Assembly (NCBI RefSeq): GCF_021026095.1
Contig: NZ_JAJNCU010000005.1
Coordinates: forward strand, 124,001-188,000
Direction: 5' to 3'
Source of the DNA: Salinicoccus halitifaciens
Lineage (GTDB): Bacteria > Bacillota > Bacilli > Staphylococcales > Salinicoccaceae
Length of the DNA stretch: 64,000 bases
The position numbers and the translations under genes are program-made. The notes under the pieces are model-generated. The model worked only from the letters and a program-made list of their open reading frames with translations, did no database searches and was not told the DNA's origin. Shown piece by piece: positions 32,916 to 41,326 of this stretch. Position 1 is the first letter of the stretch. Every line of letters starts with the position of its first letter.

Positions 32916-33497
32916 ATGAATAATACGATGCTTCTGCAAAGGCTGCACAAACTGCAGGAAACCTTTACGGAAAAGGAGACTGAACTCACCGCACTGGACC
33001 GTGAAATCGGTGACGGGGATCACGGGGTGAACATGAAGCGGGGGTTCAACGCCGTAAAAGAAAAAGTCACGGAAAGCAGTACACAGGAAATCCTCAAACA
33101 GACCGGTATGGCACTGATGGGTTCAATCGGCGGCGCAAGCGGTCCTCTCTACGGTTTCAGCTTCGTCAAAATGAGTGAAGCGGCAAAAGATGAAATTGAT
33201 GTGGAGAATCTCAGGGAGCTTCTTGAGATTTTCGCTGAAACAGTCAGTTCCAAAGGCAAGGTCAGCGGCGGTGAAAAGACGATGTACGACGTCATATCCA
33301 GGGCAAAAGAAGTGCTGGGTGAAGATGGCGCCCTCAAATTGGAGGACCTTCAGAAACTGGCGGATGATACCAAAGATATGATCGCCACAAAAGGACGTGC
33401 CGCATATTTCAAGGAAAAATCAAAGGGCACGGTGGACCCCGGCGCCCAAAGCGCAGTATATCTGTTAAGTGCATTTACACTTGAGGAGGAAGCATGA
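32916..33497 (+). CDS. dhaL: Dihydroxyacetone kinase subunit DhaL
   Basis: ADP-binding subunit that takes a phosphoryl group from DhaM and passes it to dihydroxyacetone on DhaK. Aspartates that bind the two Mg2+ ions are in LDREIGDGDHGVNMKRGF (residues 24-41), a DhaL signature; SIGGASGPLYG and the C-terminal DPGAQSAVYLL complete the nucleotide pocket. 193 residues, all-helical barrel. TTAAGGAGGAGACTT precedes the ATG. It is separated from dhaK by eleven bases and overlaps dhaM by four. Confidence 0.95.
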   Translation: MNNTMLLQRLHKLQETFTEKETELTALDREIGDGDHGVNMKRGFNAVKEKVTESSTQEILKQTGMALMGSIGGASGPLYGFSFVKMSEAAKDEIDVENLRELLEIFAETVSSKGKVSGGEKTMYDVISRAKEVLGEDGALKLEDLQKLADDTKDMIATKGRAAYFKEKSKGTVDPGAQSAVYLLSAFTLEEEA

Positions 33498-33859
33498 TGA
33501 CCGAAATTTTAATCATCAGTCACAGTAAAGATATTGCATCCGGTACAAAAGAGCTCATTGAACAAATGGCTCAAGGCGTCACTGTCCATGCCTCCGGCGG
33601 TGTCGGCGGGGGCATCGGTACGAACATCGGCCAGATCGACCATATGCTTTCCGAGGTGGAAAGTGACACCATCTGTTTTTTCGATATCGGATCCAGCCTG
33701 ATGAACCTTGAGATGGCAGTCGAAATGTATGAAGGTGAACACGAAATTCATATTGCCAATGCACCGATAGTGGAAGGCAGCTTCCTGGCGGCGGTTGAAA
33801 TAAGTATCGGCACAAATACCGCTGAAATAATGGAGAAGTTGAGCGAAATGGTGAAGTGA
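33494..33859 (+). CDS. dhaM: Dihydroxyacetone kinase phosphotransfer subunit DhaM (EIIA-Man type)
   Basis: Phosphorelay subunit that accepts phosphate from HPr and rephosphorylates ADP on DhaL. The 121-residue protein is a single mannose-type EIIA domain with the active histidine at 10 (LIISHS); GGVGGGIGTNIGQI follows. In E. coli DhaM is a three-domain protein with HPr and EI-like parts; the Firmicute form, as here, is the short one. ATG 33494 overlaps the dhaL stop; an ATG three bases later is equally possible. It completes the dhaKLM operon. Confidence 0.93.
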   Translation: MMTEILIISHSKDIASGTKELIEQMAQGVTVHASGGVGGGIGTNIGQIDHMLSEVESDTICFFDIGSSLMNLEMAVEMYEGEHEIHIANAPIVEGSFLAAVEISIGTNTAEIMEKLSEMVK

Positions 33860-34050
33860 CAGGGGTTGTATCGCATGGCATTATAGAGAAATAACGGTAT
33901 GCATTACGCCATCATAACGCCCAGCGCACGGTGGATTTCTGAGTGTCTTACAGGTGCAGCAGGTTGTGAATCTTCTTTTATAATTAAGAACTTCCTCTAA
34001 CGGGTATGCATAAAATACCACATGTTAAAAAGATTCAGGAAGGTGATAGA

Positions 34051-34233
34051 ATGATTCTCAGGGCGATTTTGGGTACGCTTGTAATGATCTTTTTCATCAT
34101 CCCTTTTATAAAAAGGATACAGAACGACCGCAGGGAAGGTAAGGATATAAGCAAATGGAGCGTTACCTTCATTATCATAGCTGTAGTGCTTTGGCTCTTC
34201 ATGATCACATGGGTCGTCATGTATTACGCATAA
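34051..34233 (+). CDS. Small two-helix membrane protein
   Basis: 60 residues. Two hydrophobic helices (ILGTLVMIFFIIPFI and VTFIIIAVVLWLFMITWVVMYYA) are joined by a basic/acidic loop (KRIQNDRREGKDISKWS). AGGAAGGTGATAGA precedes ATG 34051, so the start is better supported than the earlier in-frame codon at 34006. It is a single gene between dhaM and the convergent acetyltransferase. I do not recognise the family. Confidence 0.6.
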   Translation: MILRAILGTLVMIFFIIPFIKRIQNDRREGKDISKWSVTFIIIAVVLWLFMITWVVMYYA

Positions 34234-34246
34234 AAGGTGAGCCGCA

Positions 34247-34289
34247 TAAAAACAACTCCCGCATCATTTGATGCCGGAGTTGTTTTTTA
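34247..34289. terminator. Terminator, 34051 gene / maa-type gene
   Basis: AACAACTCC-GCATCA pairs with TGATGC-GGAGTTGTT, followed by TTTT. Confidence 0.85.
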
Positions 34290-34844
34290 ATCGATTTCCC
34301 TGATTACATGACAGGGGACGCCCATTGCCAGGGTGTTGGGCGGGATGTCTTTTGTCACGACACTGCCTGCCCCGATGACGCATTTCTCCCCGATTGTAAC
34401 GCCGGGCATAACGCTCACGCCCGCGCCGATCCAGACGTCGTCACCCACAGTGATTGGGGAAGCTTTCTCCAGCCCTTTGCGGCGCTCTGCTGCATCCAGT
34501 GGATGTTCGGCAGTGTAGAATCCGCATGAAGGACCTATGAACACATTATCCCCCAAAGTGATTTCCGCACCGTCCATGAAATAGCTGTTCATATTGATGA
34601 AAACATTTTTGCCGAACTTCACATGATAGCCGTAATCCACCATGAAAGGGCTCGATATATTGAGGTTTTCAGGTATATAACCGAGCAGTTCCACAATGAT
34701 TTTCTGTCTTCCTTTTTCATCGCCGGGATTCATTTGATTGAATGTATAACAAAGGTTCTGCGCTTTATTTCTTTCCTCCGATAATATCCGGTCATAATTT
34801 GCGTTGTACCATTCACCGGCAATCATTTTTTCTTTTTCATCCAT
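34287..34844 (-). CDS. Maltose/galactoside O-acetyltransferase-type enzyme
   Basis: Acetyl-CoA-dependent sugar O-acetyltransferase of the LacA/Maa/NodL group, 185 residues. An N-terminal helical Mac segment (EKMIAGEWYNANYDRILSEERNKAQNLCYTFN) is followed by left-handed beta-helix hexapeptide repeats (VFINMNSYFMDGAEITLGDNVFIGPSCGFYTAEHPLD), with the catalytic histidine in TAEHP. The frame opens at 34859, but GGAGG fits ATG 34844. The natural acceptor sugar is not known in this family; maltose and other sugars serve in vitro. Confidence 0.9.
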   Translation of the reverse strand: MDEKEKMIAGEWYNANYDRILSEERNKAQNLCYTFNQMNPGDEKGRQKIIVELLGYIPENLNISSPFMVDYGYHVKFGKNVFINMNSYFMDGAEITLGDNVFIGPSCGFYTAEHPLDAAERRKGLEKASPITVGDDVWIGAGVSVMPGVTIGEKCVIGAGSVVTKDIPPNTLAMGVPCHVIREID

Positions 34845-34955
34845 ATGGACTGCCTCCAATACTGATATATATAAATTCTACAACCCTTACAGGGCAATCT
34901 CAAATATTAGTGATATAATTTACTGTAAATTCAAATATGATCACGAGGTGAGAAA

Positions 34956-36227
34956 ATGAAAAGGCTTCAAAATCAAATGGTCACTTGGCGCAGGGATTTT
35001 CATAAGCATCCGGAACTTGGATTCCTGGAGATGCGGACCGCTTCCATAGTCGCAGAACAGCTTGAGGAACTGGGGTTCGAAGTCCAGCTTGGCAGAGAGG
35101 TCATGCACCCTGATTTCTGCATGGGTAAACCGGATGAAAAAGCGACAGCCGCCCATCTTGAATGGGCAAAGCGCCACGGGGCGGTGGAGAAATATTTACC
35201 GCACTTTGAAGAGGGTTATACAGCAGTGGTGGGCATACTGGATACCGGCACACCGGGTCCGACAGTGGCATTCCGGGTGGATATGGATGCACTGCCCGTC
35301 TACGAAAGTGAAGCGGACAATCATTTCCCAAACCGCAACCGTTTCCGGTCGATCAATGAAAATATGCATGCATGCGGCCATGATGTCCACACAACAATCG
35401 GTCTCGGGCTTGCTGCGATGCTCAGTGAACATAAGGATGAACTGAGAGGGCGGATAAAGCTCATTTTCCAGCCGGCGGAAGAAGGGGTCCGCGGTGCGAG
35501 ATCCATGGTGGAAGCAGGGGTTGCAGATGATGTGGATTATTTCATCGCTTCACATATCGGACTGAATGTGCCGTTCAACCATTTCATCGCTTCCAATAAC
35601 GGTTTCCTGGCATCATCAAAAATCGATGTATCATTCAAAGGCGTCGCTTCACATGCGGGCGGTCATCCTGAAGAGGGGAAGAATGCGATGCTTGCCGCAG
35701 CTTCTGCGGTTTTAAACCTGCATTCCATCCCAAGGCATGCAGACGGGGCCACCCGCATCAACGTCGGGGAAATCCATGCAGGCAGCGGCAGGAACATCAT
35801 TCCCGACAGCGCCGAATTAAAAGTTGAAATACGCGGCGCCACAACAGAACTTAATGAATACATGAAGTCCTATGCCGAGAAAGTCATTGAAGGTGCGGCA
35901 ATCATGCACCAAGTCGATTATGATATCACCCTTGCAGGGGAAGCGATCAGCGCCAAGGGCTCACCGGAACTCGCATCAATCATGCACAAGTCGGCAGAGA
36001 AGGCCGGCCTCACCAGTGAGCTCGAGAACAATTCCGCAGCAGGCTCTGAAGACGCCACCTACTTCATGGAAGCCGTGCAGAAAAGCGGGGGCTATGCGAC
36101 TTACTGCATCTTCGGCACCGACCTTGCAGCCGGCCATCACAATGAGAAGTTCGATGTCAATGAAGACAGCATGATGTCTGCCGCCCGTGTCCTGTTCGAA
36201 GCCGCTGAAACACTGACACATGAATGA
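34956..36227 (+). CDS. M20-family amidohydrolase (AbgA-like)
   Basis: Zinc-dependent peptidase/amidohydrolase, 423 residues. The di-metal ligands are in VDMDALP (near 108), HACGHDVHTT (near 136), QPAEEGVRGA (general base Glu) and, near the end, AAGHHNEKFDV. An insert near residues 50-90 and SEDATYF towards the end are features of AbgA/AbgB-type p-aminobenzoyl-glutamate hydrolases more than simple aminoacylases. A cell wall or folate degradation product could be its substrate, but this is inference. TCACGAGGTG precedes the ATG; a hairpin follows the stop. Confidence 0.87.
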   Translation: MKRLQNQMVTWRRDFHKHPELGFLEMRTASIVAEQLEELGFEVQLGREVMHPDFCMGKPDEKATAAHLEWAKRHGAVEKYLPHFEEGYTAVVGILDTGTPGPTVAFRVDMDALPVYESEADNHFPNRNRFRSINENMHACGHDVHTTIGLGLAAMLSEHKDELRGRIKLIFQPAEEGVRGARSMVEAGVADDVDYFIASHIGLNVPFNHFIASNNGFLASSKIDVSFKGVASHAGGHPEEGKNAMLAAASAVLNLHSIPRHADGATRINVGEIHAGSGRNIIPDSAELKVEIRGATTELNEYMKSYAEKVIEGAAIMHQVDYDITLAGEAISAKGSPELASIMHKSAEKAGLTSELENNSAAGSEDATYFMEAVQKSGGYATYCIFGTDLAAGHHNEKFDVNEDSMMSAARVLFEAAETLTHE

Positions 36228-36235
36228 CCCTTACA

Positions 36236-36274
36236 CCGTACGTCCATTCCAAAGAATGGCGTGCGGTTTTTTTA
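36236..36274 (+). terminator. Terminator after the M20 gene
   Basis: CCGTACG-CCATTC pairs with GAATGG-CGTGCGG (one G-U), followed by seven T. Confidence 0.82.
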
Positions 36275-36305
36275 TTTGGAAAATCTAAGATCTTTACATC
36301 ATTTC

Positions 36306-36319
36306 TTGATCCGGGTCAA
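36306..36319. promoter_or_regulatory. Distal Crp/Fnr-type site
   Basis: TTGATCCGGGTCAA follows the Crp/Fnr half-site pattern TTGA-N6-TCAA, exactly 100 bases upstream of a better copy. Confidence 0.6.
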
Positions 36320-36405
36320 TTTTTAACCCTCCACAATCCGGTAAAGTTATAAGTGACAAAAGTGAACCGCACGAAACCAGCGCTTTAAAAAGAGTTCTTC
36401 AAAAC

Positions 36406-36419
36406 TTGACCTGGGTCAA
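36406..36419. promoter_or_regulatory. Proximal Crp/Fnr-type site
   Basis: TTGACCTGGGTCAA is a perfect dyad of the TTGA-N6-TCAA type. Its centre (36412.5) is about 41.5 bases upstream of the start predicted from TACAAT at 36442-36447, the geometry of class II activation by Crp/Fnr proteins. The likely binder is encoded at 38780. Confidence 0.68.
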
Positions 36420-36441
36420 TTCCTTATCTGAAGAATTGACA

Positions 36442-36447
36442 TACAAT
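36442..36447 (+). promoter_or_regulatory. -10 element of the hma-P1B-ATPase operon
   Basis: TACAAT with no good -35 at the usual distance, as expected for an activator-dependent promoter. It predicts a start near 36454. TTGACA at 36436 overlaps it and is not at -35 spacing from any good -10. Confidence 0.5.
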
Positions 36448-36492
36448 TAAGTTAATAAAGAAAACAAATATATCAAGGAGGGGTTTTCAGTG

Positions 36493-36711
36493 ATGAAAAC
36501 AAACTTAAGAACAGAAGATCTGACTTGTCCGAGCTGCATTAAGAAAATAGAGTCCGGTATCGGTAAAAAAGAAGGTGTCAGCAAGGTGGACGTAAAGTTC
36601 AACCTCAACAAAGTTACGGTGGAGCATGACGAGTCGGTCACAGGAGACGAATTGAAAAATGTGATAGAAAAACTCGGATATCCGGTCAAATCGGTGAAAT
36701 CATCCGCATAA
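36493..36711 (+). CDS. Small heavy-metal-associated (HMA) protein
   Basis: 72-residue CopZ-like metallochaperone fold. The metal site is CPSC (near residues 13-16, DLTCPSCIKKIE), and the beta-alpha-beta pattern continues with VSKVDVKFNLNKVTVEHDE and LKNVIEKLGYPV. CPSC departs from the CxxC of copper chaperones (commonly MxCxxC with Gly or Ala), so copper is not certain. The start ATG 36493 has AAGGAGGGG upstream. It is cotranscribed with the P-type ATPase 22 bases downstream, which itself lacks an N-terminal HMA domain; the small protein may supply that function. Confidence 0.85.
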   Translation: MKTNLRTEDLTCPSCIKKIESGIGKKEGVSKVDVKFNLNKVTVEHDESVTGDELKNVIEKLGYPVKSVKSSA

Positions 36712-36733
36712 AATATGATAAGGAGGGACAAAC

Positions 36734-38629
36734 ATGGCCCTATGGTTTAACAAACACTTGAACAAATTGATGTATACATCCGGCGCACTGATCATCATCG
36801 GCCTCATATTCATGTTCGCAGGCTTACCGGTCATCCGTGATGTCACATTCGTACTCGCGACACTGATCGGCATCGGTCCGATCATCCAGCGCGCATGGAG
36901 CGCGCTCACGGTTAAAAGTTTCAGCATTGAATTATTGATCACCATTGCAGTGGCAGGGGCATTATTCATCCAGGAATATACGGAAGGTGCGATTGTGACA
37001 TTCCTGTTCCTCTTCGGCGCTTTCCTCGAAAAGCGCACCCTTGCCAAAACGCGCAGCTCGATCCAGTCGCTTCTCGATATGGCGCCTGATACGGCAAGGG
37101 TCATCCGGGAGGGTGATATCGTCGAAATAGATATTGATGAAGTGGAAGTCGGCGATACAGTCATCGTCCAGCCGGGCGGTAAAATCCCGGTTGACGGCAC
37201 AATCATCAAAGGTAAGGCGCAGATCAACGAATCCGCAATCTCCGGTGAATCCGTACTGCAGAATAAAACCCTGGAAGATGAAGTGTTCAGCGGCAGTATC
37301 ATAGATAGCGGATATATTGAACTTGAAGCGGTGAAAGTCGGGGAGGATACGACATTTTCAAAAATCATCGAGCTGGTGGAAGAAGCATCCGAACGTAAGA
37401 GCGGCACCGAGAAATTCCTTAACCGTTTCGCACAGTACTATACGCCGGGCATCGTAGTTCTCGCAATACTGGTGGCAGCCATCACGCAGAACATACACCT
37501 TGCGATAACATTCCTTGTGATCGCATGCCCGGGTGCCCTGATCATTGGTGCACCTGTCGCATATGTCGCAGGCATCGGCAACAGTGCGAAGAAAGGTGTC
37601 CTCGTCAAAGGGGGCGAGACGATCGACCAGTTCGCAAAAATCGATACAGTCATATTTGATAAGACAGGTACATTGACCGAAGGCCGTCCGAGTGTGACAA
37701 GCGTCGCAGTCTACAATGGTATGGACGAAGATGAACTCCTTGCTCTCTCGGCATCACTCGAACAGGTGAGTGAACACCACCTTGGACGCACAATCATCAA
37801 AGAAGCAGACGACAGGAAACTTGATGACCGCTTCAAAGTCGAAAATGCAGAAGCGATCAAAGCACGCGGTGTCAGCGGTGTGATCGAGGGGGACAAATAC
37901 TATATCGGCAACAAGAAATTGATCGATGAACAGAACATCAACGTTTCCGACGGCATCCTGGAAGATTACATCAGTGAGCAGAAAGAGGGGCGGACGGCGA
38001 TGTTCATCACGAAAAATGATGAAGTCATCGGCTTGATCTCCATCATGGACAGGATCAAGGAAGATGCACTTGAAGCAGTCCGGACACTGCGTGATAAAGG
38101 CGCGAAGAAGCTTGTCATGCTGACGGGTGACAACCGTTACGCAGCGGAAAAAGTCGCAAATATCCTCGGCCTTGATGAATTCCATGCAGAACTGCTTCCG
38201 GATGAGAAGATGGCCTACATTGAAGAAGAGCAGGCGGCAAAACGTAAAGTTATGATGGTCGGCGACGGCATCAACGATGCACCGGCACTCGCACTCAGTG
38301 ATGTGGGTGTTGCAATCGGCCACGGCGGCACGGATATCGCAATGGAAACTGCAGATGTCGTACTGATGAGTGAAAAGCTCAGCAAGCTTGCAATCGGCTA
38401 CACCATGTCGAAATCCACATTCAACGTCATGCTGCAGAACACCGCGATCGCATTGCTCACAGTAGTGCTCCTGCTGCTTGGAGTCGTCTACGGCTACATC
38501 CATCTTGCTTCCGGCATGCTCATCCACCAGGCAAGCGTCCTGGCAGTCATCATCAACGCAATGCGCCTGATGCCGATGAACAGGAAAGACAACGAAGCAG
38601 AAGTCGCAGCCAAAGAAGCCACAGTTTAA
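36734..38629 (+). CDS. P1B-type metal ATPase with a CPG motif
   Basis: Heavy-metal translocating ATPase, 631 residues, with the A-domain GESV, the phosphorylation site DKTGTLTEG, the HP-type element (EHHLG in place of HP), GDGINDAPALAL and about eight helices. The transmembrane metal motif is IACPGALIIG rather than CPC, SPC or TPC. No N-terminal HMA domain is fused; an HMA protein is encoded just before it. The pattern suggests a divergent P1B subgroup with unknown metal. The gene is preceded by AAGGAGGG and followed by a Crp/Fnr-type regulator gene, and the operon has Crp/Fnr sites upstream. Confidence 0.88.
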   Translation: MALWFNKHLNKLMYTSGALIIIGLIFMFAGLPVIRDVTFVLATLIGIGPIIQRAWSALTVKSFSIELLITIAVAGALFIQEYTEGAIVTFLFLFGAFLEKRTLAKTRSSIQSLLDMAPDTARVIREGDIVEIDIDEVEVGDTVIVQPGGKIPVDGTIIKGKAQINESAISGESVLQNKTLEDEVFSGSIIDSGYIELEAVKVGEDTTFSKIIELVEEASERKSGTEKFLNRFAQYYTPGIVVLAILVAAITQNIHLAITFLVIACPGALIIGAPVAYVAGIGNSAKKGVLVKGGETIDQFAKIDTVIFDKTGTLTEGRPSVTSVAVYNGMDEDELLALSASLEQVSEHHLGRTIIKEADDRKLDDRFKVENAEAIKARGVSGVIEGDKYYIGNKKLIDEQNINVSDGILEDYISEQKEGRTAMFITKNDEVIGLISIMDRIKEDALEAVRTLRDKGAKKLVMLTGDNRYAAEKVANILGLDEFHAELLPDEKMAYIEEEQAAKRKVMMVGDGINDAPALALSDVGVAIGHGGTDIAMETADVVLMSEKLSKLAIGYTMSKSTFNVMLQNTAIALLTVVLLLLGVVYGYIHLASGMLIHQASVLAVIINAMRLMPMNRKDNEAEVAAKEATV

Positions 38630-38643
38630 CCGGCATTTCCTTT

Positions 38644-38667
38644 AAAAGCACCCTTTCGGGTGCTTTT
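38644..38667 (+). terminator. Terminator after the CPG ATPase
   Basis: AAAAGCACCC pairs with GGGTGCTTTT around TTTC. The 3' T-run is short (TTTTAATT), so readthrough to the regulator is possible. Confidence 0.75.
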
Positions 38668-38779
38668 AATTCGTCATATATGCCTCAACCTCATTTCCTT
38701 TTCAGAGGTCGTACCAATGTTATAATTGAATTAGTATGCATCAAGCACAGGCGGACAAAATATTCAGGAGATGATTCAA

Positions 38780-39427
38780 TTGAAATTGAAAGGCCATCAG
38801 TTGTGTGTCAGCAGAGTACCCATCTTCAGCCATCTGGATGATGGGCAGTTGCGCGAAGTGTTCTCCAAGATAAACCATAAGCACTTGAAGAAGGGTGACT
38901 ACCTGTACATGGCGGGAGACCGGAATGAGTCGCTGTCGGTGCTGCACAAGGGCAGAATCAGAATCTACAGGCTGAACCCGGAAGGCAGGGAGCAGCTTGT
39001 CAGGGTGCTCGGCCATGCAGATTTCACCGGTGAAATCGCACTTTTCAACGATGAAAACATCCACGAGTCCTATGCCGAAGTCATGGAAGATGCACAGGTG
39101 TGTACAATCAGGCGGTCTGACATATATGAACTGATGCAGAAGTACCCGGATATCGCCATCAAGATCATTGAAAGCTTCGCCGAAAGGTTGAATGAATCTG
39201 AATCAATGACTACGAATATATCACTGCTCAGCAGTACTGAAAGGCTCCGGGAGTATATACGCACTCATACGGAAGGGGAATTCCTGAAACTCGGGATGCC
39301 AAAAAAGGAACTGGCATCCTACCTGAGCATGCAGCCTGAAACACTCGCCCGCAACTTCAAAAGACTGGAAGACGAAGGGTCCATCAAAAAGATTGATAAT
39401 AAAACTTATGACATCATCAATATATGA
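38780..39427 (+). CDS. Crp/Fnr-family transcription regulator
   Basis: About 215 residues. The N-terminal cyclic nucleotide-type barrel (residues about 15-125) has GDYLYMAGDRNESLSVLHKGRIRIY, then FTGEIALFNDE. The C-terminal winged helix has LGMPKKELASYLSMQPETLARNFKRLEDEGSI, with the recognition helix in PETLARNFKRL. The four N-terminal cysteines that carry the Fnr Fe-S cluster are absent; only two cysteines are seen (near 9 and 108). ATG 38771 abuts AGGAG with no spacing, while TTG 38780 is nine bases away and so favoured. It may bind the TTGA-N6-TCAA sites at 36306 and 36406. Confidence 0.88.
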   Translation: MKLKGHQLCVSRVPIFSHLDDGQLREVFSKINHKHLKKGDYLYMAGDRNESLSVLHKGRIRIYRLNPEGREQLVRVLGHADFTGEIALFNDENIHESYAEVMEDAQVCTIRRSDIYELMQKYPDIAIKIIESFAERLNESESMTTNISLLSSTERLREYIRTHTEGEFLKLGMPKKELASYLSMQPETLARNFKRLEDEGSIKKIDNKTYDIINI

Positions 39428-39436
39428 TGCCTGCAG

Positions 39437-39477
39437 AGGCCAGGCACCCGGATCAAGGGGCCTGGCCTTTTTATTTT
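39437..39477 (+). terminator. Terminator after the Crp/Fnr gene
   Basis: AGGCCAGGC pairs with GCCTGGCCT; TTTTATTTTG follows. Confidence 0.85.
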
Positions 39478-39616
39478 GACCGTATATAAAGTGAAAAAAG
39501 GGGAATAACCACTTAATCCGGTTGAAAATCGGAAGCACGATTGTTAGTATCAATAACGTTGCTTTAATTTTATATGATTTGTACACAATATATCATGTTA
39601 CGGAGGAGGAAAAATC

Positions 39617-41239
39617 TTGGCGAAACGACAACGCAACAGAAAATTTTCGGATGTATTCATCTACGGGGTGGTCGTCATCGTCCTCATCGTCTTGCTCGGC
39701 GCATTTTTCCCGGTCAGTTTCGGGGAAATTTCCGGCTCGATATCTGATTGGATCACTGAATACTTCGGTTGGTATTACATGATACTGACTACATTGCTCG
39801 TTTTCTTCTGTGTATTTTTACTGCTCAGTCCAATCGGTAAATTAAAGCTCGGCAAGCCGGATGAAAAACCGGAATTCCGTACGGTATCATGGCTTGCCAT
39901 GCTGTTCAGCGCCGGCATGGGGATTGGTCTCGTGTTCTATGGGGCGTCGGAACCGATGTCGCATTATGTCGCACCCCCGAGTGCAGAGCCTGAAACCCGG
40001 GAAGCGATGCTCGAATCCATGCGGTCCACATTCCTTCACTACGGTTTCCATGCATGGGCGATGTATGGTGTCGTCGCACTGGCACTGGCATACTCACAGT
40101 TCAGGAAAGGCGAAGTCGGCCTGCTGTCCAAAGTGCTCCGCCCATTATTCGGAGACCGTGTTGATGGCCTGCTTGGGATCATCGTGGACGTACTCGCAGT
40201 CTTCGCAACAGTGATTGGTGTTGCCGTATCCCTCGGCATCGGCGCCATGCAGATCAACGGCGGCCTGAATTACTTATTCGGTGTACCGGTCAACCTGGTC
40301 TCACAGGGTGTGATCATCGCTGTAATCACAGTTTTATTCCTGATCAGTGCCTGGTCCGGCCTGAGCAAAGGCATCCAGTATTTGAGCAACTTGAATATGG
40401 TCCTTGCCGGCCTTCTGCTCTTATTCATACTGATCGTCGGTCCGACCATACTCATACTGAATATGATGACGGCAGGGACCGGACAGTACCTGGGCACCTT
40501 TATGACGCAGAGCTTCGATGTGGCACCGCTCGATGCCCAAAAGAGTGAATGGATGAGCACCTGGACGATCTATTACTGGGGCTGGTGGATGAGCTGGAGC
40601 CCGTTCGTGGGCATCTTCATCGCACGCGTTTCACGCGGCCGCACCATACGTGAATTCGTCATGGCGGTTTTATTCGTACCGACCCTGATCGGCATCATAT
40701 GGTTCAGCGCCTTCGGCATGACCGGAGTCTCTGTCGGACGGGAGTTCCCCGGGATATTTGAACTGCCGGCAGAGACCCAGTTGTTCGCGGTCTTCGACCA
40801 GCTGCCATTAGGTTTGATCCTATCCTTCATTGCCGTGCTGCTCGTGACGTCTTTCTTCATCACATCTGCAGACTCAGCGACATACGTCATCGGCATGCAG
40901 ACGTCTTTCGGTTCACTGACGCCCACAGGTAAAGTGAAGATCACATGGGGCATCGCACTGTCCGCCATCGCTTATGTACTGCTGCTTGCGGGCGGGCCGA
41001 CAGGCCTCAACGCTCTGCAGTCGGCGGCCATCATATCGGCGCTGCCGTTCAGTATAGTGGTCATACTGATGGTCCTCGCTTTCTTTAAAGATGCAAATGC
41101 CGAGCGGAAATACTTCGGCCTGACGATCAGTCCGGATAGAAAGCGTTATGAAAACTATGTCAAAGGCTCGACAGAAGAGTATGAGGAAAATCTCGAGGAG
41201 TACAGAGAGAGGGCCAAGGAAGACCCTCCGGGAATATAG
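39617..41239 (+). CDS. BCCT-family glycine betaine (compatible solute) transporter
   Basis: Secondary Na+-coupled betaine/choline/carnitine transporter of the OpuD/BetT type, 540 residues, 12 helices. Family markers are GMGIGLVFYGASEP (helix 3) and the tryptophan-rich WTIYYWGWWMSWSPFVGIFIARVSRG (helix 8), which lines the trimethylammonium site. The C-terminus is acidic and charged, consistent with an osmosensory tail. The start is TTG, with GGAGGA nine bases before. It fits a halotolerant lifestyle together with opuF at 47-49.6 kb. It is a single gene ended by a hairpin at 41250. Confidence 0.92.
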   Translation: MAKRQRNRKFSDVFIYGVVVIVLIVLLGAFFPVSFGEISGSISDWITEYFGWYYMILTTLLVFFCVFLLLSPIGKLKLGKPDEKPEFRTVSWLAMLFSAGMGIGLVFYGASEPMSHYVAPPSAEPETREAMLESMRSTFLHYGFHAWAMYGVVALALAYSQFRKGEVGLLSKVLRPLFGDRVDGLLGIIVDVLAVFATVIGVAVSLGIGAMQINGGLNYLFGVPVNLVSQGVIIAVITVLFLISAWSGLSKGIQYLSNLNMVLAGLLLLFILIVGPTILILNMMTAGTGQYLGTFMTQSFDVAPLDAQKSEWMSTWTIYYWGWWMSWSPFVGIFIARVSRGRTIREFVMAVLFVPTLIGIIWFSAFGMTGVSVGREFPGIFELPAETQLFAVFDQLPLGLILSFIAVLLVTSFFITSADSATYVIGMQTSFGSLTPTGKVKITWGIALSAIAYVLLLAGGPTGLNALQSAAIISALPFSIVVILMVLAFFKDANAERKYFGLTISPDRKRYENYVKGSTEEYEENLEEYRERAKEDPPGI

Positions 41240-41249
41240 TCAGCTCAAC

Positions 41250-41289
41250 AGGCCGGCCGCATTTTTGTGCGCCGGTCTTCTTTTATTGT
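41250..41289 (+). terminator. Terminator after the BCCT gene
   Basis: AGGCCGG-CGCA pairs imperfectly with TGCG-CCGGTCT; TTCTTTTATT follows. Confidence 0.65.
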
Positions 41290-41326
41290 AAAATATATTC
41301 AACGATATACGAGGGAGGTTGTTCCA

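Noticed and set aside
38741-39064. Minus-strand frame opposite the Crp/Fnr gene
   Set aside because: Shadow of the regulator; no independent support.
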